Below are positions 35,582-46,165 of a stretch of 64,000 bases of DNA, piece after piece. Source of the stretch: Lepiota brunneoincarnata (lineage: Eukaryota > Basidiomycota > Agaricomycetes > Agaricales > Agaricaceae); contig JAEBUN010000039.1 in the NCBI GenBank assembly GCA_023014365.1, forward strand, positions 62,001 to 126,000, read 5' to 3'. Within the stretch, counting starts at the first letter, position 1. Each line of letters begins with the position of its first letter. A program made the position numbers and the translations under genes. Below the pieces are notes generated by a model that was not told the origin of the DNA, made no database searches, and worked only from the letters and a program-made list of their open reading frames with translations.

Positions 35582-38500
35582 GACATTTTCTCAATAAACT
35601 CTGTACAATTACAACTATCCCCAAATAAATGATCCCTTTTCTTACCCATTGAGATTTGGAGTGAATGAACATCAAAACCCATGGCTATCACTGCCCTGAT
35701 AGACTCAGGAGCCCAAGGGAACTTTATCTCTCACAAAGTTGTTGAATGAAATGGTTATCAAACCAAACAACTGGACCAACCAATCCCTCTCAGCAACATT
35801 GATGGAACTGACAATCAACATGGCAAGATCCATGAATACATCAAAATCAGAACCATCATTGATGGAAGAGATTGCACACTAGAAGCATATGTCACAAACA
35901 CTGGTGAGAAGGATCTCATCATTGGATTTCCCTGGTTGGAACAATACAATCCCGACATTAACTGGAAGACCAAGACATTCTCTTGGAAACCCCAAATTGA
36001 TCACCAAGACTTTTCCAAACTCCTCAGAACCCTACGATGACCCGTCAAACTCAACTCCACTGCCATGGACATAATGGTTGGAAAAACCTCTCAACCCAAG
36101 GAAAACCCTGAAGAATACATCAACCTGTCAAACATTGACCTTGACACCTTCTCTTTAGAAAGAGAAATGAACCTGATGCTTCTAGCCCCATTAGAAGTAA
36201 ATGCCAAAGCAACACATGCCACAACACTCCACAATGAGCAACATAACCTGACAAAATCGACAAACCAAAAAGGAAAACAACTGGAATCAAACAAGGAACC
36301 ACCCAAGATCCCTCGGAGATTTGTCCGATGGGCTAAAATATTCAACAAGAAAGCCTCTGAACAATTCCCACCATCAAGAACATTTGATCATGAAATCAAA
36401 CTAAAACCGACATTCAAAGCAAAATCAATGAAACCTTATCAAGTGGCACCTGCCAAAGAAAAAGCATTAAAAGAATTTATAGACAAAAACCTCCAAAAAG
36501 GGTACATCCGCCCCTCAAAATCCCCTATGACATCACCCTTCTTCTTTGTTGCCAAGAAAGGAGGAGACCTCCGATCCTGCCAAGACTATCATTATCTAAA
36601 TGATCACACCATTAAAAATGCCTACCCAATACCCATGATTTCCTCTATCATGGATAAACTCAAAGGAGCTAAGTACTTCACTAAGCTTGACGTCTGCCTA
36701 GGATACAATAACATCAGAATCAAAGATGGCAATCAATGGAAAGCAGCATTCAAGACTCCCATGGGTCTTTTCGAACTGACTGTTATGTTTTTTGGACTTT
36801 GCAACAGTCCCACAACATTCCAACACATGATGGACATGCTATTCTCCGAGATAATGGAGAAAGGAGGAATCATCATCTATATGGATGATATCCTAATCTA
36901 TGGTAAAACCCAGGAAGAAACCAACCAACTTACAGAAAAAGTACTGCAGATCCTGCAGGAAAACAATCTTTACCTCAAAACAGAAAAATGCAAGTTCAAC
37001 AAACAACAACTCAAATATCTCAGCATGATCATCATGCCAGATGAAATCAAAATGGACCCTGGAAAACTCAAGGGAATAGAAGACTGGCCAGTGCCAAAAA
37101 CAGTCCGACATATTCAGAAATTCATCAGATTCTGTAACTTCTACCAGAAGTTCATCTGCAACTACTCCCACCATACCAAACCCCTTAACCAACTCCTATC
37201 CAAATCAAACAAATTTGAATGGAAAGAAGAACAACAAAAAGTGTTCGAAATGCTCAAGAACAAATTCTTAAAAGAACCGGTACTCCTCATGCCCAACTCC
37301 ACAAAGCCCTTCGAAATAGAAGCCGATGCTTCCAAATTTGCATCAGGAGCTGTCCTATACCAACATGACATCAATGGAATACGGAAACCCATATCATTCT
37401 ATTCAAAGATGTTTGGACCAGCAGAATGCAACTACGACATCTATGACAGGGAACTCCTCGCAATTATCCAAGCCCTTGAAGAATGGCGCCACTACCTCCA
37501 TGGCAGTCCCCATACTGTCTGCATCAGAACAGACCACCAGAACCTCACATACTGGCGTAAACCCTAGAAAATCAACCGCCAACAAGCACAATGGGTCCAG
37601 ACCCTCGCTAACTACAACTTCAAATTAGAACACGTCCCAGGATCAAAAATCCCTGCACCAGACGCTCTATCAAGATGTCCAGACCACATCCCCAATGAAG
37701 ATAACAATAACAAAGATGTCACTATGCTTCCAAACAACCTCTTTGTCACTGCCACCGACATAGAAGATCAAAACCTGATCACAGTACTCCCAGAACACCC
37801 CTTTATCACCACCGTCGATATGGAACTCCAAGAAAGAATCACAGAATCACCCAAATATGACGCTAGAACCACTGAAGCATTCAAACTCCCAAAAGAAACC
37901 CACCCTAATGCCGCTGATAAAGACTTTGGAAAAGTCCCAACCTCGAATGGACCACTCCTCACATTCCAAGAACATGTCATCATTCCAGAAGACCTCCAAC
38001 TCAGACACAATGTCATTGCAAGATACCACAACCACCCTACATGTGGCCACCCTGGAGAACAGGAAACATACTGCTTTGCCAAGAAAGAAGTATATTGGCC
38101 AGGAATGTCGATGTTCATAAAGAACTATGTCAAAGGCTGTCCAGAGTGCCAGCAACACAAAATCATATGCAGACTGGATCACGCACCGACTCAACCAATC
38201 CCACCATCATCTTCCAAATGCCCATTTGCTCAAATCTCATGGGATCTTATTACCGGTCTACTGCCAAGCACCAGTCATAATGTGATATTGTCCATGGTGG
38301 ACCACAGCCTTATGAAGGGGGTAATTTTCATCCCAACCTCAGATCGATCAAATGCCAACGACATTGGATGACTATTAATAGAAAAAGTCTTCACTAGATT
38401 TGGACTACCTGACAAGATCATATCAGATCGAGACCCCATATTCACCACCAACTCCCTCCAAGAGCTAGCCAAATGCCTAAATATCCAACAGGCCTTCTCA

Positions 38501-39340
38501 ACTGCATACCATCTACAGACAGACAGTTCCACCGAACAATACAACCAAGAAATTGAGACATACCTTGCCATATACTGCACCAGGAACCCCCTCGACTGGT
38601 CAGAAACCCTCCCTATTGCCAAGTTCACACACAACTCCAAAATACATGCCTCAAGGCAAAAATCCCCATTTGAACTAATCATGGGATACAACCCTCCACT
38701 GATACCCATGGTAATGGAAACATCAAACTTTCCATCAGTAGACGAACACATCAGACTTCTTGATGACACCAGAAAAGAAGCACATGTGGCACATCAACTC
38801 TCTGCCAATATCATGAAACAAAGAACCAGAAGAACTGTCAAACCCCTTGAAACATGTCAAAAAGTGTGGTTAGAAGCCAAGAACCTCAAACTCCCCTTCA
38901 TCTCCAACAAGATATCCCCAAAAAGACTAGGACCTTTCCTTATCTCAGAAGTCTTATTGCCACTCACATATAAACTAAAACTTCTGATCAAATGGAAGAT
39001 ACATCTGGTATTCCACCAAAATCTTCTAACCCCATATACCAAAACAGAAGCATACGGATCTCATCCAACTCCACCACCACCAGATATCATTAATGAAGAG
39101 GAAGAATACAAGATAGCAGCTATTCTTAATCACTACCAACATCACAGAAAACTCCAATACTACATCAAATGGAAAGGATACTCCCACATGGAGAACAAAT
39201 GGATCACTGATGAAACACTCCGCACAAACACCAAAGAATACTTAACTGAGTATAAAGAAACTCATGGAATTCTCCAGAAAGATCAGGAACCCACCAGAAC
39301 CTACCAAAGACAACTCTGCTCCCACACCAAACATACTTAA
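35582..39340 (+). pseudogene. pol: pol of the Gypsy element: protease, RT, RNase H, integrase, chromodomain
   Basis: One frame runs without indels from the protease to the TAA at 39338-39340. The protease is MAITALIDSGAQGNF (35681 on), ending GFPWLEQYNPDINW. The longest open part is 36065-37567: RT with TKLDVCLGYNNIRIKDG, FGLCNSP and YMDD (36878-36891), then RNase H with FEIEADAS, DRELLAI and RTDHQNL. The integrase has an HHCC zinc finger (38030-38160; GHPGEQE, CPECQQHK), a core with WDLITGLLP, SDRDPIFTTNS and QTDSSTEQYN, and a C-terminal chromodomain at about 39098-39250 (YKIAAILNH, YYIKWKGYSHMENKW). Six stops were counted: two TGA before the protease, TGA near 35747 and 36038, TAG 37565-37567 and TGA 38369-38371. 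The enzymes copy the RNA and insert the DNA; the chromodomain probably targets marked heterochromatin. Confidence 0.93.
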
Positions 39341-39343
39341 AAG

Positions 39344-40471
39344 ATGCCCATGAACCTCAACCTCACTTGCCCCCAAACCACTCCCCCCTTTTCAACAACA
39401 CCTTCCCCAACTTCCTCATCATCCTCTATCATCATCGTCAACAATGCAAGCGTCAAACATACTACACTTCAGACAACTCCCGTTCTGGCCCTGTCTCCCA
39501 ACACCCCCTCTCACACCTTTGCCGCTGCATACGCCTCTCTCAGAGATGAGACCCCTGACCCCAACGCTACCCCAGAACCAACAAGTGCCCCAGCCGCCTC
39601 CCTTAGATACCATACAGCCGGAGTACGACCACATGGACCAGATCACCCTTCTGATGGAGATCTGCATGAGGCTGCCACCAATGGAGCCTTTACAACTAAA
39701 TTGGAACACACTTCAATTTCAGAATACAACCGACAACTCTGGTACACCTATACCCACCACGTACAACAGACTAAGGCTCTCGCTACTGTGTCCAATACAC
39801 AACGTGCCTGGGCAGAATCACTTGAGTGACTTCTCCACTCAAGATTGAGCCTCATGTCCAAGGTGTCGAAGAACTTACCCAAATGAGATGAGATACATAC
39901 CTCACAGCCCCCCACCACAACCGTCTCCCCCACCACTACCACAACGACCCCTGCCACAATCACTACCACTGCCCCCAGCAAGGGAAAGAAGCCCACCAAC
40001 ATCAGAAATCCCTTCAGACTTCTCACCCCCACCAAGGACACCACCCACACCATCACCAATAACAACATTCCAATTCAGAACTCCCCCAATCCCATTCACA
40101 CACAAACCAACCCCTGAACCACCAACAGATCGGTCTGCATCCAATATAGACATACCAGACACTGGGCCATGGACTGCCCCCAATTTGCATGCCTCAGATG
40201 CAAACAATATGCCCCAGGGCACTACTCCTACAACTGCATCAAATATCGATGCCCCCATTGTGCAGTTTTCCAACCCCATCATAAATGGACCAAATGTCCA
40301 AATCGAAAGACTTGACACACCCCCTACTCCAGAAACCCAACAACCCATCCCTCAACTATTCCCACAACTCACCATCGATACATTGATCTCACCAACGACG
40401 ACTACTACGAGGAATGATACGACGACATTGCCAAATCAAACATTACAGGAGAACCATGCAGTTCCTTCTGA
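39344..40471 (+). pseudogene. Extra ORF downstream of pol with three zinc knuckles (ORF3)
   Basis: An ATG at 39344 lies four bases after the pol stop, in the pol frame. The first 161 codons are open (Ser/Thr/Pro-rich, then a probable helical segment EYNRQLWYTYTHHVQQTKA) to TGA 39827-39829. The frame continues with further TGA codons at 39884, 40115, 40313 and 40415 and ends at TGA 40469-40471. Between 40136 and 40297 it encodes three CCHC-type knuckles: CIQYRHTRHWAMDC (second Cys changed to Tyr), CLRCKQYAPGHYSYNC and CPHCAVFQPHHKWTKC. An acidic tail (NDDYYEE) follows. The domain spacing argues that this frame was once translated. A role in RNA binding or packaging is inference. Confidence 0.65.
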
Positions 40472-40715
40472 AGAAAACCCAATTACACCACCAGAAGAAA
40501 GGATAGAAAGTCCTCATTTCAGACATCTCTTATATGACATCTTCTATCCAGGACAACCCCCATCCCCAGAAACCACCACCGTACTTGATCTCCACAGAAC
40601 TCCTACTCCCACCTTCTCCCCCGTCATTCCCCCTCGACCAGACGCCACCAACCAACCCCAAGTTGACTACTACAAGCCAAATTACCTAGCCAAATATCTG
40701 GAGGAAGGAAACTAA
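39888..40715 (+). CDS. Overlapping Pro-rich open frame (ORF4), uncertain
   Basis: An ATG-started frame of 275 codons is fully open and ends 38 bp before the 3' LTR. Its first 100 residues are mostly Pro, Ser and Thr. The C-terminal part is less biased (HLLYDIFYPGQPP, VDYYKPNYLAKYLEEGN). It overlaps the zinc-knuckle ORF3 in another frame. C-rich low-complexity DNA easily yields open frames, so the N-terminal part may be a shadow, but the end part downstream of ORF3 has no competing frame. No known domain. It could be a separate product of the element, or chance. Confidence 0.35.
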   Translation: MRYIPHSPPPQPSPPPLPQRPLPQSLPLPPARERSPPTSEIPSDFSPPPRTPPTPSPITTFQFRTPPIPFTHKPTPEPPTDRSASNIDIPDTGPWTAPNLHASDANNMPQGTTPTTASNIDAPIVQFSNPIINGPNVQIERLDTPPTPETQQPIPQLFPQLTIDTLISPTTTTTRNDTTTLPNQTLQENHAVPSEENPITPPEERIESPHFRHLLYDIFYPGQPPSPETTTVLDLHRTPTPTFSPVIPPRPDATNQPQVDYYKPNYLAKYLEEGN

Positions 40716-40951
40716 CAAGTTGTAATGGAAAACAACTCTAGAAATGGATCTAATGTTATCAGAAGCTTTATCAGAAGGACGGTTATTTTTCATCTACATT
40801 CCCATGTCACTATGAAACCATCAGTAGTGTACATCAGAAGGACTATTCTTAGTATATGCCTCATGTTCCTTATCTCTGACTCATAGTTACTCTGGTCCAG
40901 ATTATTATAGTAGGAGTATAGCCACATTTAGAAGTATATAAGGATACAGTA

Positions 40952-42196
40952 CAGTAGGGTAACAAAAGTTTTGCGAAAACAACAAAAACAAACAATGCAT
41001 TAATCATTAAAAATATTCACTACACTACCACAACTGCATCTAAAATTATGATAATATTTTGAATGGTGGCCCTTGGCCTCATAGACTGCTTGAGCATGAT
41101 TGAGCATGCTCTTGACCAGGTCATTAATATAATTTAAATCAATCATTGTCCAATCCTCCTGAATTGCCTCCCAAAGTTTGTCAAGGTTTTTGGGGATTTC
41201 TGGTCAGTCATTTATTCTGACTTTGATGTATTTCCATACATATTCAATGGACCAACATCTGGTGACTGAACTGGATGTGGAAGTTGATTGGGGAGATGAG
41301 AATTGCAGAATTGTTGGGTGACCTTTGCATGGTAAATTAGAGCTCTATCTTCCATCACTGCTACCTACCCCCTCTCCTCCAATAAATTCCCAAAAAAATC
41401 CTACAATAGTCCACTAAGGACTAGGCTAACATAATTTGCATCAGTCCTTGTATCCTTGGGTATATAAACCAGTGGAATGAGTTTTCTGTGTACCATATAC
41501 CCCCATATTATAAGACTCTGTCTTCCAGACTTGAAAGTAGGGGTTAAACACCTTTCTGTGTACCTCTCACCAGGTCTTCTCCATACCCAAACCATCTTTG
41601 AACCTAATCCAATCTCCACAGAAGCCTCATCTGTCTAGACTACATGTTTCCAGTCCTCCTCTATCCACCTCCAATGTTCCCTTGCCCATACCATCCTGGC
41701 TTTGACATGGGAGGGCTTAAGAAATAGTTTCTTTGCAGCAATGTATTTACTAAGACCCAATTGATACCTAATAGTACACCAGATAGTGTGGGGATGAGCA
41801 GGGGAGTCAAAGGAAGTGTTTCTTGAGTGGGTGATCTTGTAGGGAGTTTGGGGTCTCTTTCTCTCCAGCACAATTTTGATGTGTTACATTGCCCTGTCAT
41901 TCAATAAGGAAGGTCTCCCAGACCTAGGAGCATCCTCATAATGATCCTGCTCCTTGTGCCTATGGATAACCCACTAGATGGTGGAAATGTTGACTCTGAA
42001 GAAATCAGTAATTTCACAAGCAGGAATACACCCCTGATGCTTTGTACATATCAGGGAGCATAGTTCAGAGACAGTATTCTTCTTTCCAGCTATTTTTGGC
42101 ATGTAAGATATAGTTGTTGATTAATAGGAATTTTTTTCGTTTGTTGTTAAATGAGGTCATGTGACAAATTTTCGCAAAACTTTTGTTACCCTACTG
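40952..42196 (-). mobile_element. Tc1-like element of a different family in the 3' LTR
   Basis: The 1,245-bp insertion starts CAGTAGGGTAACAAAAG and ends with the inverse. The inverted repeats are about 28 bp, and TA at 40950-40951 and 42197-42198 is the target duplication. Its ends and protein are unlike the two 210-bp-TIR elements. It must be younger than the Gypsy insertion. Confidence 0.95.
41000..42102 (-). pseudogene. Tc1-like (DDE_3) transposase, degenerate
   Basis: The minus-strand frame starts at ATG 42100-42102 and can be followed with stops to TAA 41000-41002, about the length expected for a Tc1 transposase. An N-terminal helix-turn-helix part is followed by the block WRWIEEDWKHVV, TDEASVEIG (first catalytic Asp), WVWRRPGERYTE and SLIIWGYM (about 41680-41480). 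The second block reads VMEDRALIYHAK (about 41330-41365) and the third QSPDVGPLNMYG (about 41235-41270), where a DNP..E signature is expected, so the last catalytic residues are altered. The open pieces are 41635-41871 and 41401-41619. It encodes a cut-and-paste enzyme that is no longer functional in this copy. Confidence 0.85.
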
Positions 42197-42399
42197 TACA
42201 ATACCTTGTATCCTTATCTTAGTGTTATAAAGTTCTTGCTTCCTATAACTCTTTGCCTCTAAACCAGCTGGACTATAGTGCTCTGTCATTTCCAAGTCAC
42301 GCTTAGTAGGACAAGACCAAGTCTGTATAGACATCCTGTGTCAAACTCCATGCTACTCAAGAGCAAACCCCTAACCCAGGTAACAGGCTTGCTGTTTTT

Positions 42400-43580
42400 G
42401 AAATTCCAGTTCAATACCAGATAGGGTATGATTTGGGACTACAAAGGTGGATGGCATACAACTTGGGTGTCATTCCACTGGTAACAAATTCACTGATGGA
42501 GAGTGCTGGTGAGGCCTTTGGTAATATCACTCATGATGACAGTTGCTGCTTCAAGGATGGCAGTGCCAGAAGTGGCAGAGCCAGCCACCTCAGTAGTGTA
42601 AGGGTGACCTGATTGCCATGTTGCATTGGCTGAGCAGGGAGAAACCTTAGAGAATTGAGTAAGGTTTCTCCAAGCTTGCCTACACTACTAATACTACCTG
42701 CTGTAAGGTCCAAGTTGAGTAATCTACTCTACATAAATGGCTGTGAGGTGTCAGGGATGCCTAAAGTGAGTATAGCCAGGAATGGGCTTGGGATAGGGTT
42801 GTGCACACCAGTGAGGGTTTGCATCTGTGTTGGAGGGGTGTAGGAGGGAATTCCAAGTACTGGGGTGCTGGGGGACAGAATTCCAGGCCCAGGGGAGGCT
42901 GGAAATTGGATTTCCGAATGCAAGAGGGCTGGGAGTCGGATTTCTGAGCATTGGGATGCTGGGAATTGGATTTCCGAGTGTAGAGGGGCTGGGGATTGCT
43001 TTTCTGAGTACTGGGAGGTTGGGAGTTAGATTTCTGAATGTAGGGAGTCTGGGGATCAGAATTCCAAATCTGCAGTTGTGAGCAATGACCCAGAGTTCCC
43101 CTTACAAGTAGGTCCCATGTTGGAGGTGGCTGGGAGGGGGATGGATGCAAGTGTGTCCTGCAACAGGGCCAGGACATTTCCAGCAGGGCAGGGCAATTCT
43201 GCTGCAGTTGGATTTACAAAATGAGCTGGGGAGGAACTGAGCAATAGTATGCAGTCAGGGATGGGATTCATGGCCACTGTAGAGCTAGAAGAATCAGTTG
43301 AGGTGTTTGAGGTACTATTACCCAGCATAGCAGAGGGTGGGTCCCCTGTGGTGGCATTCATAATGGATGCCAGTTGAAGGGTAGATGACCTTGGCAAGAC
43401 AATGACAGAGAGCATGGGTGATGAATCCCCAGTTGTTTGGATCTCAGATGTGGCAACACTTGCTGCAGTAGTATCAGAGGTGGTGGCATCAGAAGGGGTG
43501 GCATTGGAGGGGGTGGCATCACATGGGCCAGCAAGTGGTGTGAGGATCAGACACTTGCTAGCAAGGATATTGTGTGGCAC
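42400..43580 (-). pseudogene. Hypothetical Ser/Thr/Pro-rich coding relic with 10-residue repeats
   Basis: On the minus strand 43056-43580 is open (174 codons; Thr, Ser, Ala and Pro-rich). In the same direction, the 30-bp repeat array at 42850-43070 then encodes units like LHSEIQFPAS. After a stop, 42531-42713 continues with a less biased sequence. No domain is recognised. The Gypsy element inserted at its downstream end (42386). It may be a surface or low-complexity protein relic; function unknown. Confidence 0.35.
42850..43070. repeat. 30-bp tandem repeat, about seven units
   Basis: Units of the form GCTGGGAATTGGATTTCCGA plus ten variable bases follow each other every 30 bp, with 70-85% similarity by eye. 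The period is a multiple of three, and the minus strand reads as 10-residue repeats. Confidence 0.8.
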
Positions 43581-44638
43581 AGACTACAAAGCCAGACATT
43601 AAAAGAAGTAATGGATAGATATTGAGAAGAAATGGTAAGTATTTTTTCATTGTTGGACATTTCATTCATTTCATTGCCAACACCTGTGGATATACTTGCC
43701 ACTTGCAGCAAGGCACATTCATGCATACTACAAGTCAAGATCTGGCAATTTGTGTGGCATTCAAACACCATAAATTCCTCATACAGTTCCTTGCAGCATA
43801 GCATGACCACGGCAGTGATCCTATGTTCACGACAACACAACTGGCAGCATTGGCAAAACATGACCAGAATCAAGGGAGGAGGGATGTGACTGAGTTGGTG
43901 AGTAGGACTCTGGCAGGGTTGTCTCTTTCAGGTATTATTATGTGGCTAACTTATGGCTCCATAGGATGGACACTCAGGGCAATTTGATGGGTCAACAACA
44001 GTGGTCGCAACACACTTGCCACCATTTGCAAAAATCACAGCAGCAGACATATTGCCACCATTAACAATGACAAACTTCAAAGAAGAAGGGCAGCAGTGTG
44101 AGGATCAGACACTTGCTAGCAACAGAATTGCAAGCTCATGCCTTCCCTTCACTAGTCCTGATGTGCATTGAAATTTGCACCTGCTCATTGCCTCTGGCCT
44201 CCACTTCTGTTCCTGTGCCCATGGTGTCTGCATATCAGCTCCACAATGATGGGCACCCACATATATACTTTTTTTTTTATCTTCATTTTTTTTCCTTTTG
44301 TCTCCCAATTCCCCACTCTACCCTTTACATGATTCTGGTCATGTTTTGCCAATGCTGCCAGTTGTGTTGTCATGAACATAGGATCACTGCTGTGGTCATG
44401 CTATGCTGCAAGGAACTGTATGAGGAATTTATGGTGTTTGAATGCCACACAAATTGCCAGATCTTGACTTGTAGTATGCATGAATGTGCCTTGCTGCAAG
44501 TGGCAAGTATATCCACAGGTGTTGGCAATGAAATGAATGAAATGTCCAACAATGAAAAAATACTTACCATTTCTTCTCAATATCTATCCATTACTTCTTT
44601 TAATGTCTGGCTTTGTAGTCTGTACCACACAATATCCT
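43565..44638. repeat. Near-perfect inverted repeat, arms about 308 bp
   Basis: 43565-43872 recurs in inverse orientation at 44330-44638. I see three differences along the arms, two of them at CpG positions. The spacer is about 457 bp. The motif TGTGAGGATCAGACACTTGCTAGCAA stands just before the left arm (43540-43564) and again inside the spacer (44097-44122). Both arms keep the same open frame (ILVMFCQCCQLCC..). This is a recent inverted duplication. Confidence 0.92.
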
Positions 44639-44721
44639 CATACTTTTCCAGCATAGCCAAAATTTCTCCTTCATTGATAGCCAACATCTCAAATGGTTTT
44701 CTTTCTTATATGCCAAAGTGA
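44098..44721 (+). CDS. Hypothetical Cys-rich open frame across the right arm
   Basis: A 207-codon plus-strand frame covers the spacer end and the right arm of the inverted repeat. It is Cys/His-rich in the middle (MFCQCCQLCCHEH, HTNCQILTCSMHEC). The left arm carries the same frame inverted (43547-43873, minus). Stop-free length in both arms is explained by their recent duplication and is not independent evidence for coding. No domain recognised; probably a fragment of a host or transposon gene. Confidence 0.3.
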   Translation: MRIRHLLATELQAHAFPSLVLMCIEICTCSLPLASTSVPVPMVSAYQLHNDGHPHIYFFFYLHFFSFCLPIPHSTLYMILVMFCQCCQLCCHEHRITAVVMLCCKELYEEFMVFECHTNCQILTCSMHECALLQVASISTGVGNEMNEMSNNEKILTISSQYLSITSFNVWLCSLYHTISSYFSSIAKISPSLIANISNGFLSYMPK

Positions 44722-45600
44722 AGATGAGAAGTGCATTGTTGATGGGATGAACACAAAAAGCAGGAAGGTGTGGTTGGAAGCATGCAAAAATTTTTAAAAA
44801 CAAACCATGTGATCAAATTAAGAATTGCTTAATAATTGGTCTTCAATACAATTTTGCCTTAAGTGCCACTCTCACCACAATCTACATTTTTCTTCCAAAG
44901 TCCACCTATGTGTCATTCATCTATCATGAAAACTGCCATACCTGTCACCATTCAACCATTCAACAACACACCCCAATCCCCCACTCCAGCAAATAGGTTG
45001 CTAACAGACCCCATACCAGAGTATATGATCAATGCTGGTGAGCTTGCCCACAAAAATGCTGAAATGCAAGTATTATTCAATATTCAACAAATAAAAGTTA
45101 CAGTATGTCCTTGGCCAATATCCAAACCATTTTGCCCTATTTGTTGCCACTCTCAGCAATTTGCTGCTTATCCAATATGCATGCCAGCACATCATTCTAT
45201 CCAATTGCTCATCACACCTTTCAACAGAAACTAATCATTTATTATTATTCTTTTGCCCATCATGTCTTCCACACCCCAGCTGACCTCAATGGAGGATCTC
45301 CCTCATGCCTTCATTGGCTGTGGCAAAATTATGGTTCCCACTCTTCCAGTGAAAAGGTAGAAATGTTCATGGGTTTTAATATTGGTAGAGGGCTTGTTTT
45401 CACTAAGCTTAGCCAAAACTTGATAAGCTTAAGCTAATACAAGTAGAATGAGATAGATAATGAACAGTTTTGTCTTTTGGGGTGTTCTGGGGGTGTGTTC
45501 TGACAGTGAAATTCAAGAGAGTAGTGTTTTAGAGGTGAATGAACAGCCATTGAAGTTATCTTAGCTGTATGGTGCAACAGTGAAAGGACAATCTCTGTCA
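44722..45600. other. Stretch without supportable gene
   Basis: Plus-strand frames at 44863-45234 (123 codons) and 45105-45437 (110 codons) overlap each other and show no known motif. Nothing else recognised. Confidence 0.35.
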
Positions 45601-45610
45601 ATTCATAGTA

Positions 45611-45725
45611 TGGGGTCTCTGGTCTCTGGTCTCTGAACTCTACTCTGGTCTCTGTTTCTGTCTCTAGCACTCTGGAACTCGGAAACTCTGTTCTCTGTCT
45701 CTGTTTCTGTCTCTGTCTCTGGGTT
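45611..45725. repeat. CT-rich simple repeat (GTCTCT/CTCTGT units)
   Basis: About 115 bases of GGTCTCT and CTCTGTTTCTGT-type units, with only small interruptions, just left of the solo LTR. Confidence 0.85.
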
Positions 45726-45744
45726 GGTCGATGACCAAAGAAAT

Positions 45745-46160
45745 TGTTACCTGGGTTAGGGGTTCGCTCTTGAGTAGCATGGCGTTCAAGGCAAAATGTC
45801 TATACAGACTTGGTCTTGTCCTACTAGGCATGACTTGGAGATGACAGAGCACTATAGGCCAGCCGGTTTAAGGGCAAAGAGGTATAGGAGGCAAGAACTG
45901 TATAACACTAAGATAAGGATACAAGGTATGGTACAGTATCCTTATATACTACTATGTGTGACTATGCTCCTACTATATATATCTGGACCCAGGTAAGGTG
46001 AGTCATACTGAGTTAGAGTCTTATCTATCTAATTATAGATTGTTCTGATGTGCACTTCTGATTGTTTCAGAGTGACAGGTCTTCTATCTATTTATATACT
46101 TTGGTGCTTCTGATAAGAGATCCTTCTGGTGAGGCTTCTGATAAGGGGATTCTGATAACA
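45745..46160 (-). mobile_element. Solo LTR of the chromodomain Gypsy family
   Basis: On the plus strand it starts TGTTACCTGGG and ends TCTGATAACA. The exact duplication GAAAT flanks it (45740-45744 and 46161-46165). At 416 bp it is longer than the 385-bp type because of extra sequence in the U3 part near 46090-46150, where CTTCTGATAA-type motifs are repeated. Confidence 0.94.
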
Positions 46161-46165
46161 GAAAT

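Larger units (their letters stand above)
32949..42385 (+). mobile_element. Chromodomain Ty3/Gypsy retrotransposon with both LTRs
   Basis: The element is bounded by LTRs starting TGTTATCAG and ending GGTAACA. The exact 5-bp target duplication GGCTT lies at 32944-32948 and 42386-42390. The order is LTR, primer-binding site, gag, protease, RT, RNase H, integrase with chromodomain, extra ORFs, LTR. The 3' LTR contains a 1,245-bp Tc1-like insertion. The two LTRs differ at about 13 of 385 positions, nearly all transitions. The pol frame holds stops but no indel. Confidence 0.97.
40754..42385 (+). repeat. 3' LTR of the Gypsy element, interrupted by a Tc1-like insertion
   Basis: LTR sequence occupies 40754-40951 and 42197-42385 and joins to a 385-bp LTR when the insertion and one TA copy are ignored. 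The insertion point lies between the TATATAAGG box (about 40936) and the TATCTTAGTGTT block. Confidence 0.95.

Noticed and set aside
35160..40471. All premature stops as proof of a C-to-T mutator process
   Set aside because: Any stop codon is one C-to-T step from a sense codon, so the stops alone prove nothing; only comparison between copies (the Tc1 pair and the LTR pair) supports the claim.
42850..43070. CRISPR array
   Set aside because: Units are degenerate and contiguous without spacers, and the genome is eukaryotic.
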